Both the position numbers and the translations under genes were made by a program. The notes under the pieces are model-generated. The model saw only the letters and a list, made by a program, of their open reading frames with translations, searched no databases and was not told the DNA's origin. Below, piece after piece: positions 19,172 through 27,740 of a stretch of DNA of 64,000 nt; positions within the stretch are counted from its first letter, which is position 1; each line of letters opens with the position of its first letter. This DNA is from CAYYIS01 sp964470965 (GTDB taxonomy: Bacteria; JAAXHH01; JABIQT01), in contig CAYYIS010000004.1 of NCBI GenBank assembly GCA_964470965.1, positions 102,734-166,733 on the forward strand, given 5' to 3'.

Positions 19172-20224
19172 ATGGCTTCTCCGCGTATTCTTGTGGTTCG
19201 TCCGGACCGAATCGGCGATGTTGTACTCTCTGTGCCTGTTCTCCAGACGCTGCGCCAACGGTGGCCCGACGCCTACCTCGCAATGATGGTACATCCGTAT
19301 ACCCAAGATATTCTCGTCGGCAACCCGTGGATCGATGATGTCCTTACAGATGCTCCGGACACATCGGATAGGGGCGTTATCGGTTTTTTCCGACAGGTGA
19401 AACGTTTAAGGGAAGATCAGTTCGATACTGCTCTGATGCTGATGCCGACCATGCGTACTGCATGGATGCTGTTTCTTGCCGGTATTCCCCGACGTATCGG
19501 TGTGGGGCACAAACTGTATCAGACGCTGACGTCCACACGCTCGGTCAGTCGCAACCGATACATACCGCTTCGTCATGAAGCGGATTATTGCCTGGATCTG
19601 GCGCGGGAAATCGGTGCGGAGGCAATGAGAATCCGTCCGGAAGTGTTTCCCAAAGAAACAGAGCGCTGCACTGTCCGGGCGATCCTGGAGAACGAAGGGC
19701 TTGACGGACGACCTCTCATAGGTATCCACCCCGGCAATGGGTGCAACGCACCGAACTGGTCTCCTGAGCGATACGGCAAACTGGCTGAAAAACTATTTAA
19801 TAACTTCAAGGTACCGGTACTGGTCACAGGCAGCACTGAGGAACAGGATCTGATCGACCGGATGACTGCATCTACAGCGGCACCGCTCATTGCTCTCGCC
19901 GGAAGGTTCACGTTGCGTAACCTCATGGCGGTCATTGGTGAAATGGATATTCTGATCAGCAGCAGTACCGGGCCTATGCATATGGCCGCCGCCATGAATG
20001 TGCCGACTGTATCCCTGTTCTGTCCTCTTCCCGGACGATCACCGGAACGGTGGGCACCGCTGTCCGATCACAAGCGCATCTATCTTCCGGTGGACGGGCA
20101 GTGTGAAACCTGTGAGACGGGCCCCATGTGTACACTTTCCGGAATAACGGTTGAAACGGTGTCTGAGGGCGTTGCGGAACTGTTGCATGAAAAAGGCATC
20201 GTCGGGAATCAATCCTCTCCATGA
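19172..20224 (+). CDS. LPS heptosyltransferase-like glycosyltransferase (GT9), first of pair
   Basis: A 350-residue ADP-heptose:LPS heptosyltransferase-family protein that would add heptose to the inner core of lipopolysaccharide at the cytoplasmic membrane. Family signatures are 'RPDRIGDVVLSVPVL' at the N-terminus, 'GIHPGNG' at the interdomain region and 'SSSTGPMHMAAAMNVP' in the donor-binding domain. The C-terminal cysteine-rich segment 'CETCETGPMC' also occurs in WaaF-like proteins. The stop overlaps the ATG of the second copy by four bases (ATGA). Confidence 0.9.
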   Translation: MASPRILVVRPDRIGDVVLSVPVLQTLRQRWPDAYLAMMVHPYTQDILVGNPWIDDVLTDAPDTSDRGVIGFFRQVKRLREDQFDTALMLMPTMRTAWMLFLAGIPRRIGVGHKLYQTLTSTRSVSRNRYIPLRHEADYCLDLAREIGAEAMRIRPEVFPKETERCTVRAILENEGLDGRPLIGIHPGNGCNAPNWSPERYGKLAEKLFNNFKVPVLVTGSTEEQDLIDRMTASTAAPLIALAGRFTLRNLMAVIGEMDILISSSTGPMHMAAAMNVPTVSLFCPLPGRSPERWAPLSDHKRIYLPVDGQCETCETGPMCTLSGITVETVSEGVAELLHEKGIVGNQSSP

Positions 20225-21228
20225 AGATTCTCACTATACGATTCAGTTCTTTAGGTGATGTCGTACTTATTTCACCGGTAACCCGGGCGCTAAGTGAATG
20301 TTTTCCCGATGCGGAAACATCCGTAGCCGTGAAGCAAATGTACCAGCCGATTGCCCAGTTGCTGCCCGGAGTGGATACGGTCATACCATTCCGGTCCGAC
20401 CAGGGTTTTGCTGCATACATCAAGACTATTCGCCAGAGGGAATTCGATCTGGTCATCGATCTCCACGCCAACCCGCGCAGCCGCATATTGAGCATATTCA
20501 GCGGCGCCGGACAGGTGATAAGATACCGTAAACGGCGCCTTGCCAGGATGGGTATGGTCTACCGTACCGAATCCTCGATCACCACCCGTCACACGGTCGA
20601 CTTGTATTTGGATGCCCTGAAATCCCTTGACATCGAAGGGCACGACCGACTGCCTTCTCTAACGGTCCACCCGGAAGCACACGCATCTATTTCAGAGCGC
20701 CTTCGGGCTGAAGGCGTCCCTTTTGGGCAGCCGATTCTTGGTATTGCACCGGGAGCCTCGTCGGCCGTAAAACGGTGGCCGGCAGAATACTTTGCCGCCC
20801 TGGCCGACCGATGCCAGAGAGAATTTGCCACTCACATTTTATTGATAGGCAGCCGCCATGATCAATCAACTGCTGCTACCATAGCCAATGCAATGGATAC
20901 CCCGCCTCTCGATTGGACAGGCACAATCGACCTTTCCCTGCTGCCGTCAGTCTTCTCCCATTGCCATACAGTGGTAAGTAACGATTCCGGCCCCATGCAT
21001 GTGGCATCCGCAACAGGCACTCCGACCACTGGCCTGTTCGGCCCCACCCATCCAAAACTGGGATTCTCTCCTATGGGGCCGGAGGATTCAGCACTCACTC
21101 TGGATCTGGGCTGTAGTCCGTGTAGCCTGCATGGCAACAGACCATGCTGGAAAAAAACCAACGCTTGCCTCAACGATCTATCCGTCGATTATGTCTTTCA
21201 AGAAATTTCTCGCCATTTTGTATCGTGA
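20221..21228 (+). CDS. LPS heptosyltransferase-like glycosyltransferase (GT9), second of pair
   Basis: A 335-residue paralogue of the upstream gene, translationally coupled to it by an ATGA overlap. Signatures are 'RFSSLGDVVLISPVT', 'GIAPGASSAVKRWP' and 'SNDSGPMHVASATGTP'. The C-terminal 'CSPCSLHGNRPCW' matches the cysteine pattern of heptosyltransferase II. The two enzymes probably add successive sugars to the same LPS core, or one acts on a different surface glycan. Confidence 0.9.
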   Translation: MKILTIRFSSLGDVVLISPVTRALSECFPDAETSVAVKQMYQPIAQLLPGVDTVIPFRSDQGFAAYIKTIRQREFDLVIDLHANPRSRILSIFSGAGQVIRYRKRRLARMGMVYRTESSITTRHTVDLYLDALKSLDIEGHDRLPSLTVHPEAHASISERLRAEGVPFGQPILGIAPGASSAVKRWPAEYFAALADRCQREFATHILLIGSRHDQSTAATIANAMDTPPLDWTGTIDLSLLPSVFSHCHTVVSNDSGPMHVASATGTPTTGLFGPTHPKLGFSPMGPEDSALTLDLGCSPCSLHGNRPCWKKTNACLNDLSVDYVFQEISRHFVS

Positions 21229-21252
21229 TTATGAAAAACAGGAGGAGTCTTC

Positions 21253-21705
21253 ATGCAGCACATTCGAAACGGCCAAGCCGGATTCGTCCGGGTAGAACTT
21301 CTGATCGTCGTTATCATCGTTGCTATCCTGGCGGCTTTAGCCATACCGCTGTACCGCGGCGCCACCGAACGCGCCTACAGATCGGAAGCGGACCCAGTTC
21401 TTGGTAAAATAAGAGGCTCGTTCCGCACCGTACAGTCCCAGTCCGCTGCCGGTGACTTCTCAGCGTTGGCCAGCAACTACACCGCCAGCATGGACCTGAA
21501 AGTTATGGAAGTTTCGGAGTTGAACCTGAAACCAGTGGACCTTGAAGGCCGTTATTTCGATGGTGATTCCTATCGTATTACGACATTAACAAACACGACC
21601 TACGTGGTCAAGGCAATCGGTGACAGCAGCCGTGCCGCGGACAAGTCGGCAGTGGCCGGTCTGATCCGAACGATCGATCAGGATGGCACACTTAGTTCGG
21701 AATAA
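21253..21705 (+). CDS. Type IV pilin-like protein with prepilin leader
   Basis: A 150-residue protein with a class III (prepilin) signal. A short leader ends in G10, F11 begins the mature part, and the conserved glutamate sits at +5 (E15) ahead of a 20-residue hydrophobic helix. The rest is soluble with few recognisable features. AGGAGG precedes the ATG. No pilus assembly genes are nearby, so it may be a minor pilin or a pseudopilin of a secretion system encoded elsewhere. It ends just before a terminator. Confidence 0.8.
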   Translation: MQHIRNGQAGFVRVELLIVVIIVAILAALAIPLYRGATERAYRSEADPVLGKIRGSFRTVQSQSAAGDFSALASNYTASMDLKVMEVSELNLKPVDLEGRYFDGDSYRITTLTNTTYVVKAIGDSSRAADKSAVAGLIRTIDQDGTLSSE

Positions 21706-21738
21706 GCTGACTCGGTTTTGGGCGCGTAGTCTTTCACA

Positions 21739-21774
21739 AACGGGTATCTTGTATCAACAGGATGCCCGTTTTCT
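21739..21774. terminator. Terminator hairpin between pilin-like gene and apt
   Basis: A 13-pair stem (21739-21751 with 21758-21770, two G-U pairs) with a 6-base loop and a short TTCT tail. It lies between convergent genes and may serve both. Confidence 0.65.
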
Positions 21775-21801
21775 GTATCAAATTACAGGGGGGGGTTTCG
21801 A

Positions 21802-22326
21802 TTATTCACCGTCATACTGCAAAATCGAGAATACATCATATTTACCCAGTCGGGATCGCCCGTTCAGAAAACTGAGTTCGACCAGAAACGCGACGCAAGC
21901 GATCTCCCCGCCGAGCTGTTCCACCAGATTACATGCAGCGCTAGCACTGCCACCCGTTGCGAGCAAATCGTCGATAATCAAGACCCGATCGCCTTGTGTT
22001 ATCGCATCGTCATGCACTTCCAGCGCGTCCTTACCGTATTCCAGTTCGTATTCCACGCGCACCGTTGAATACGGGAGCTTGTTCGGCTTCCTGAGCGGAA
22101 CCACACCAGCGTCCAGTTGATACGCTAGCAGCGGCGCGAACAGGAACCCCCGGGCCTCTATACCGGCTACGACATCGATATCCTGGTCGATGAACTCCTC
22201 CATGAAGCGATCCCCCATCTTGCGGAACGCTTCGCGATCCCTCAAAAGAGTCGTGATATCCTTGAACACGATACCCGGCTTGGGATAATTCGGAACATCT
22301 CTGATGAAACATTTTAATTCTTCCAC
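21802..22326 (-). CDS. apt: Adenine phosphoribosyltransferase
   Basis: A purine-salvage enzyme that converts adenine and PRPP to AMP. From the chosen start the protein is 174 residues. The PRPP loop 'VLIIDDLLATGGS' (about 115-127) and the substrate region 'NYPKPGIVFKDITTLL' near the N-terminus are clear. The 'RKPNKLPY' and 'EYELEYGKDALEVH' flexible loop segments match Apt. I chose the GTG at 22326, six bases after GAGG, because it begins at the usual family position; a TTG at 22338 would add four residues. Confidence 0.93.
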   Translation of the reverse strand: MEELKCFIRDVPNYPKPGIVFKDITTLLRDREAFRKMGDRFMEEFIDQDIDVVAGIEARGFLFAPLLAYQLDAGVVPLRKPNKLPYSTVRVEYELEYGKDALEVHDDAITQGDRVLIIDDLLATGGSASAACNLVEQLGGEIACVAFLVELSFLNGRSRLGKYDVFSILQYDGE

Positions 22327-22338
22327 TGCGGACCTCAA

Positions 22339-23267
22339 TTCAATGGAATGTTAATGCCGGATGGAAAATTCACCGAATCCCCCTGCGGCCTCTTAACCCA
22401 ATACCGAAAAATCTGTGACGGCCGCCAAGGGGAAGCAAATCTTCCGGCGGTCTCTTTATAAGCCGGTAAGGGCCTACCAAAACTACCTCGGCATCGTGGC
22501 TCCAATAGTTTCTAAGGAGTCCGTGCAGGGCGATTAGTAACGGCATTCCGTGGGATAAATTCCGGTCGACGATCCCTTGCACCCTCCCTGTTCCGACCGG
22601 CTGTCTCGTGACCTCCGAATTTATAGTCGTTCCTATGCGTGTCCCTGCCTCAAATCGCCGGTAGACAAGCCGTTACGGCAGAAATTCAATGCGACACAGT
22701 ATAAGAATCCCGCTCTGAGGAATCAAGGAAATAAAATGCGTACAGGGTAGGTATTGCTCGAAATCACCCTCTCACAATTCGACGGTGATCATCAGGGGAC
22801 GGCGCTCTGTCGTTTCGCACCATAACAACCACTGGCAGTCCGGTGTAACGTTGCATCCGGAAAATCGGAACAGAACTGTCCATACCCCGGCGCTCTTCGA
22901 GGTCCTGTTCCACCTCACCCGCCCAGTTTCCCGATGTCGACGGAATCTGAACCGTCATCGTTTGAATTACTACCAAGCAAACTTACTCATCTACCCGCGA
23001 CACCGCATTTGGCGTGGAGCCTCTGTCGTCAGAATGCTGACAATTAACTTCTCCGGTCAGAATAACGGCCCAAGTAAAACTCCGCACGCTCATCCTCATT
23101 CTATGCGCCTGATATGACAGCAGCCTCGGGACGCACCAGGCGTACCTAAATCCTGACGGAAAAATCAACCTCGACTTCAGTTCGTGATCCGTCACCTGTA
23201 AACAGATATCCGCATGGCCGCCTATTCCAAACCGGCTGACGATATTTTATGGGCCAGGATTTTTCCG
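22339..23267. other. Stretch without a convincing gene (about 0.93 kb)
   Basis: No reading frame here matches a family I know. Two short minus-strand frames (22764-22976 and 22983-23195) are adjacent and in similar style, and could be remnants of one decayed gene, but this is weak. The stretch also contains a hairpin at 22423-22450 and one arm of a 13-bp inverted repeat. I found no tRNA-like or other known RNA signature by eye. Confidence 0.5.
22423..22450. other. Stable hairpin in the non-coding stretch
   Basis: CCGCC and GGAAG on the left (separated by four unpaired bases) pair with CTTCCGGCGG on the right around a 5-base loop. There is no T-run, so it is not a classical terminator. Confidence 0.4.
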
Positions 23268-23270
23268 TCA
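23154..23270. repeat. 13-bp inverted repeat flanking the end of the oxidoreductase gene
   Basis: TGACGGAAAAATC at 23154-23166 is repeated in inverse orientation at 23258-23270. The right arm contains the stop codon of the minus-strand oxidoreductase. The loop is about 91 bases. Confidence 0.7.
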
Positions 23271-24314
23271 AAACGATGTGAATTCTGAAAGCTTAACCGG
23301 ACGACCTTCCGAAGCGGAAAGGTCGGCGGCGAATACATTGCGGTGGGTTTCAAACGCGGTGTCCAGGTCGGTCAACGGCATGGACTCGCCTTTGTTGATG
23401 CTATCGATGAAACCCTGGAACTGCGGCTCGTAGGGATGGTCGCTCACATCGCCGGAATCGATCGGCGAGGTCTGCAGCGTGCTCCACTTGCTTCGGTCCA
23501 TACCTTTAAGTTTGTCCGAATAGATTCGGTTGTCCAGCAGACTGCCTTCACTGCCGACTAGGTGTATATGGAAATAATAGGGTTGGAGACAATCCACACA
23601 AGAGGTCACTTTGGCAATCCTGTTTCCCCCCTCGAACCGGAAGACAGACACGCTGGTGGTGTCGTATTCGTATGGCTCGAAATACGGACTTGTGGACCGA
23701 GTCTGATAGCTGGTGACCTCTTCCACCGTGCCGTCCATGAAAAACAGCATCGCGTCGAGCGCATGGCAACCGGCGGTGAGTAGGGTGGTGCCGCCGAAGT
23801 CTTTTTTTACGTTCCATTGGTACTGACCGTACCAAGGGCCGATGCCGTGGTAGTAGTCCACTTCCGCGTAGTGCAGATCGCCAAGCAGTCCTTCATCTAT
23901 TACCGAACGGATCATCGTAAAATGAGCGCTGTAACGGCATTCGAAGCAGACACAAACTTGTACACCAGCGGATCGGGCCGCTTCCCGGACCCGGACGGTA
24001 TCCTCATACGTGAGTGCGATCGGCTTTTCAATAATCAGGTGTTTCCCGGCTTCTGCAGCTGCCACGGCCTGGTCCGCATGGAACGGATGCGGGGTGCAGA
24101 TATCGATGATGTGGATATCCGGATTCGACAGCATAGCCTCGTAATCGGTATAGGCCCGGAGCGGGATGCCATATTCCTGCGCCAGTGCCGATTCGTCATG
24201 CACCCGGCGGGAACAAACCGAGGTGACCGCCCCCCCGCTGACCGCCTTAAACGTCTCGATATGGGCACCGGCCACCCAGCCAAGCCCGACAATGCCTACG
24301 TTGAGATCGCTCAT
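23268..24314 (-). CDS. Gfo/Idh/MocA-family oxidoreductase
   Basis: A 348-residue NAD(P)-dependent sugar or polyol dehydrogenase. The Rossmann motif 'GIVGLGWVAGAH' is at the N-terminus and the family 'IIEKPIALT' motif (catalytic lysine) lies near residue 96. The C-terminal half is the alpha/beta sheet domain. AAGGGAGG precedes the ATG. It overlaps the upstream isochorismatase gene by four bases (ATGA), so the two are translated together. The substrate is not evident. Confidence 0.9.
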   Translation of the reverse strand: MSDLNVGIVGLGWVAGAHIETFKAVSGGAVTSVCSRRVHDESALAQEYGIPLRAYTDYEAMLSNPDIHIIDICTPHPFHADQAVAAAEAGKHLIIEKPIALTYEDTVRVREAARSAGVQVCVCFECRYSAHFTMIRSVIDEGLLGDLHYAEVDYYHGIGPWYGQYQWNVKKDFGGTTLLTAGCHALDAMLFFMDGTVEEVTSYQTRSTSPYFEPYEYDTTSVSVFRFEGGNRIAKVTSCVDCLQPYYFHIHLVGSEGSLLDNRIYSDKLKGMDRSKWSTLQTSPIDSGDVSDHPYEPQFQGFIDSINKGESMPLTDLDTAFETHRNVFAADLSASEGRPVKLSEFTSF

Positions 24315-24925
24315 AATCCTCCCTTGGATCCTGAACTCAGCTTCTCCAGGTTTTTCTGCCAGCGTTCATAATCTATCGTCAGTTGATCTACAGTCGTGCA
24401 GTCGAAGATAAACGGATATCGTTTAATCGTGGATTCGTGCGCTTCCGGTTCGTCCGCACAACAATCGGTTACCATGGCGGTCAAAAATCCCTGCTGGGCC
24501 GCGGAAGCCGTGGTGAGGAGGACACAAACGGAGGTCAAGAGACCGGCGGTCAGGATAAACCGTTTGCCGGATTGATGCAGGTACGAAACCAGCTCCGGAG
24601 TATGGAACGCATCGAACGTCTGTTTCTTGATCTCGATTTCACCGGGCACTGCGCGTGCAAACGGCAGCGTCTCCGCGCCCTCGGTGCCTCTAACACAGGG
24701 TATTGCCCCCTTCACCGTGTATTTAGCCATCCAATCCGATCTGTCCGGCGCGAACAATGCACGGATATGCACTATTTCGATGCCCTCATTTCGGCAGAAT
24801 TGGAGCAACCGCTGGATGTTCGTGGAAAAATCAGGAAAGTGCCGAACCTGATTATCATCCCTGAAATCACGCTGCACATCTATAAGGAGTAAAGCAAATG
24901 AGTCCCAGTCACGCAGCCTTGTCAT
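24311..24925 (-). CDS. Isochorismatase-family cysteine hydrolase
   Basis: A 204-residue amidase of the cysteine hydrolase superfamily. The triad is visible as D16 ('LLIDVQRDF'), K101 ('KKQTFDAF') and C134 ('LTSVCVLLT'). These enzymes cleave small amides such as nicotinamide, biuret or N-carbamoyl compounds. CGGAG lies seven bases before the ATG. Coupling to a Gfo/Idh/MocA oxidoreductase suggests a shared minor catabolic step. Confidence 0.88.
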   Translation of the reverse strand: MTRLRDWDSFALLLIDVQRDFRDDNQVRHFPDFSTNIQRLLQFCRNEGIEIVHIRALFAPDRSDWMAKYTVKGAIPCVRGTEGAETLPFARAVPGEIEIKKQTFDAFHTPELVSYLHQSGKRFILTAGLLTSVCVLLTTASAAQQGFLTAMVTDCCADEPEAHESTIKRYPFIFDCTTVDQLTIDYERWQKNLEKLSSGSKGGL

Positions 24926-25036
24926 CGCACACTCCGGATTCGGTTGGATCTTGTTGTAGTTTGGGACCTCAATCTGTTATGAATTCGGCATAATGTCAAC
25001 CGATTTTACCCAATGATCCTCCGGGATATTCCATCC

Positions 25037-25064
25037 TTGACATCTCTCCCAACCATACTACATT
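25037..25064 (+). promoter_or_regulatory. Candidate sigma-70 promoter upstream of the catabolic cluster
   Basis: TTGACA at 25037-25042 and TACATT at 25059-25064 with a 16-base spacer, on the plus strand about 20 bases before the sequence gap and ahead of the first PhyH gene. Confidence 0.45.
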
Positions 25065-25084
25065 ACCGACTCATGGAACCGTGA

Positions 25085-25184
25085 NNNNNNNNNNNNNNNN
25101 NNNNNNNNNNNNNNNNNNNNNNNNNNNNNNNNNNNNNNNNNNNNNNNNNNNNNNNNNNNNNNNNNNNNNNNNNNNNNNNNNNNN
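25085..25184. other. Assembly gap of 100 undetermined bases
   Basis: A run of exactly 100 N. The round length suggests a scaffold join of unknown true size. It hides the leader and possibly the true start of the gene at 25190. Confidence 0.98.
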
Positions 25185-25189
25185 GCATA

Positions 25190-26395
25190 ATGGATGGCCC
25201 CTTGACTGTCAATCCGCGGCAACTGCTCGATGACGGCTATATCATCCTCAGAAAAGTCATTCCTCCCGGCCAACTTGAACCGCTACGGAACACATTTGAA
25301 ACCATGGTGGACCGGCAGCGGGAAACATGGGCCAGGGAACGGGGGCCAGGCGATCCGCCGGGCGGTGTTTGGGAAACCGGCCACCAGCCCCGCCTTAATA
25401 TTGATACGCTGATCGAAGACGATACCGCTTCGGCAGCCGAATTCTGTCTGCATGAGAACACCATGGGCGTCAGCCGGCAGATAATGCACTCCCGACTGGC
25501 AGCCGTCACCGGTATGATGTTCATGTGTAGCCCCGTTCGGGACCACGGCCCCGCACCGTGGCACCGGGATATCCACCCGATTGACCAGGCACCGCTGTCT
25601 GGCCTGGAATTTGACCTGGTCAACAACGCACCCGGATATGTGCAGTGGAACATTCCCTTGTACGACGACCATGTGCTCTGGGTGATACCACGCAGCCACA
25701 GACGCGTCAATACCGATGAAGAGAACAGATTACTGAAAGAGAACCCACGACAGCCGCTTCCGGGCGGATTCCAGGTACAACTCAACGCTGGAGACGGAGT
25801 GGTCTACACCAACACGATTCTCCACTGGGGCAGCAACTACAGTACGCAACTCCGCCGTACGATCCACCTCGGCTACCGATCATTCGGCGGCCCCATTTTT
25901 CCTTATGTAAACCGGTTTTACAGGGATCTCTGCTTCACCCGGCACCTGGCGCCCGAAGCACAGCATCAGTTCGATCAGTTCAAAAATGCCTATGATAAGG
26001 AGACGGATGTGATTGCCAGAATTTACCGGGCAATGCTCAACAAGGATGACCAGGCTTTCATGGACGGCCTTATCACGCTTCATCCGGGTGAAAAAGGGCG
26101 CCTTGTCTGTTGTATCCTGCTCTCGAAGATCATCTACAAACTCCGCTTCCAAACCAGTCCGGTGCGGGAGCACTATGGAAGTGACATCTCTCAGGATGAG
26201 GACCTGGCGCCACGGTTTACGGAAAAAGAACTGGACACACTCTGGCAACGATTCACCACTCTCGACGCCAGCATACAATCTAAAAATAAACAGTATGTGC
26301 CAGGATTCCAGTCCGGTCCTATGACCTACAATTTCAATGATATGCCGAAAGAATTCGACGTGGAAGATTTCATCGCAAGCTGGAGGCAACCATGA
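25190..26395 (+). CDS. PhyH-family Fe(II)/2-oxoglutarate dioxygenase A (start uncertain)
   Basis: A phytanoyl-CoA dioxygenase-like enzyme, about 401 residues, which would hydroxylate a substrate using Fe(II), O2 and 2-oxoglutarate. Iron ligands are H125 and D127 ('WHRDIHP') and H212 ('ILHWGSN'), and R222/R223 ('RRTIHLGYR') would bind 2-oxoglutarate. It is longer than most family members because of a C-terminal tail of about 160 residues. The ATG lies five bases after the gap and the frame is open into it, so the real start may be upstream. It overlaps the next gene by four bases. Confidence 0.85.
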   Translation: MDGPLTVNPRQLLDDGYIILRKVIPPGQLEPLRNTFETMVDRQRETWARERGPGDPPGGVWETGHQPRLNIDTLIEDDTASAAEFCLHENTMGVSRQIMHSRLAAVTGMMFMCSPVRDHGPAPWHRDIHPIDQAPLSGLEFDLVNNAPGYVQWNIPLYDDHVLWVIPRSHRRVNTDEENRLLKENPRQPLPGGFQVQLNAGDGVVYTNTILHWGSNYSTQLRRTIHLGYRSFGGPIFPYVNRFYRDLCFTRHLAPEAQHQFDQFKNAYDKETDVIARIYRAMLNKDDQAFMDGLITLHPGEKGRLVCCILLSKIIYKLRFQTSPVREHYGSDISQDEDLAPRFTEKELDTLWQRFTTLDASIQSKNKQYVPGFQSGPMTYNFNDMPKEFDVEDFIASWRQP

Positions 26396-27513
26396 AGATC
26401 ACATCAGTGACGGTCTGGACGGTAGTTGTGCGGACGATTCCCGGGAGAGTGCACAGCCCGGAGTATGAGTCGGATACGCATTGGGATCAGGTGCCGAAGC
26501 ATATTATCCGGCTCAATACGGATACGGAATTTTATGGTATCGGTGAGACCGGGCGTGGTGTGCCGATCGAGCAGGTGCGGGAAGGTGCACAGATACTGAT
26601 CGGACGGGATCCGGAGTCGATCACGTTGCAACATATCTACGGGCCGCCGGCTGACGGACCTGAAAAAGTTCCGGCGATCGGTAAAGGGCCGGCATACGAT
26701 GCGTTCGAGATAGCGGTATGCGACCTTGTAGGGCGTGTCCGCGAGTTGCCGGTCCACGCGCTGCTGGGCGGTGCGGTGCGAACCAGGGTCCGGGCAGACT
26801 ACTGGATGGGGCACCAGACACCAGAAGACGGGAAAAAGTCAGTGGAGAGGGCGTTGAATTACGGGTTCAAAGGTGTTAAAATTAAATGCCGTATCCAGGA
26901 GCCCATGTTCGAACGTCTGAAGGCCATGCGCGATGTGGCCGGTCCGGAATTCAAGGTCACCGTGGACCCGAACGAGCGTTTCTATACGGCAGATCAGACT
27001 ATCGAGCTGGCAGAACAGCTGGAACCTTTGGGCAACGTGGAGGTGTTCGAAGATCCCATTCCCAAGTCGGATATAGAAGGGTACGAGAAAATCCACGCGG
27101 CGATTCCGTTTCCCCTGGCTATGCACCTGGGGGACGGCCCCGGTGTCATCCGGGCGCTACAGGCCGATGGGGGACGGGGCGTTGTCGACTGCGTAAACCT
27201 GGGCGGCGGCCTGTACGAGTTCCAGCGCAATGCGGCTACCGCCGCCGCCGCAGGTTTACCTTGCTGGCACGGGTCGGGCAACGACCTGGGCATAGTCGAT
27301 ACGTCCTATGTCCATGCCGCGGCAGCCGCGCCCAACTGCACAATGGCCTCCGACTTCGTAGGAAGCTGGACCCGCGAGGATGACCTGATTATCGAACCGA
27401 TCGACTTTGTAGACGGCTACGTTCCGATCACGATGAAACCGGGGTTGGGCTGTGAACTGGATTACGATGCCATGCAGAATTATACGCAGGCCCATGAAGA
27501 GATAACCCGGTGA
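26392..27513 (+). CDS. Enolase-superfamily (mandelate racemase/muconate lactonizing) enzyme A
   Basis: A 373-residue enzyme of the superfamily that removes an alpha proton from a carboxylate, usually to dehydrate or racemise a sugar acid. The N-terminal capping domain is followed by a TIM barrel with the catalytic 'KIK' (K163, K165) and metal ligands D192 and E220 ('FEDP'). At the third metal position the usual acidic residue is replaced by 'AMHLGD' (H245, D248). The start overlaps the preceding dioxygenase by four bases (ATGA). The specific acid substrate is unknown. Confidence 0.88.
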   Translation: MKITSVTVWTVVVRTIPGRVHSPEYESDTHWDQVPKHIIRLNTDTEFYGIGETGRGVPIEQVREGAQILIGRDPESITLQHIYGPPADGPEKVPAIGKGPAYDAFEIAVCDLVGRVRELPVHALLGGAVRTRVRADYWMGHQTPEDGKKSVERALNYGFKGVKIKCRIQEPMFERLKAMRDVAGPEFKVTVDPNERFYTADQTIELAEQLEPLGNVEVFEDPIPKSDIEGYEKIHAAIPFPLAMHLGDGPGVIRALQADGGRGVVDCVNLGGGLYEFQRNAATAAAAGLPCWHGSGNDLGIVDTSYVHAAAAAPNCTMASDFVGSWTREDDLIIEPIDFVDGYVPITMKPGLGCELDYDAMQNYTQAHEEITR

Positions 27514-27542
27514 CTGCGTCCGATTAACCACCGAGCGGCGGC

Positions 27543-27740
27543 TTGAGAGAAATCTCTATGCGGGTTGATGAAATGGATGCGATGCGGACGAATTATGAAA
27601 AAGTGATCGGCCTACAGATACGAATACCCGGTCCCGCTTGGCCGCACACACGGTTCCTGTACCATTACGACACGGAAGTCAATTTATGTTGGGTCAGTTG
27701 GTATGAACGTATTTGCGTAAAGGAGAAAACATGCGTGTAG
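27543..27740 (+). pseudogene. Possible truncated glyoxalase/VOC-domain fragment
   Basis: A 65-residue frame whose start ('MRVDEMDAMRTNYEKVIGLQ') resembles the opening strand and helix of a vicinal-oxygen-chelate (glyoxalase-like) protein. The match stops after about 45 residues and the end overlaps the next gene by ten bases. It may be a decayed remnant or simply a chance frame. Confidence 0.3.

Noticed and set aside
22370..22582. Minus-strand 70-residue frame as a gene
   Set aside because: It is rich in arginine, has no recognisable domain and no ribosome site; the DNA here forms a hairpin.
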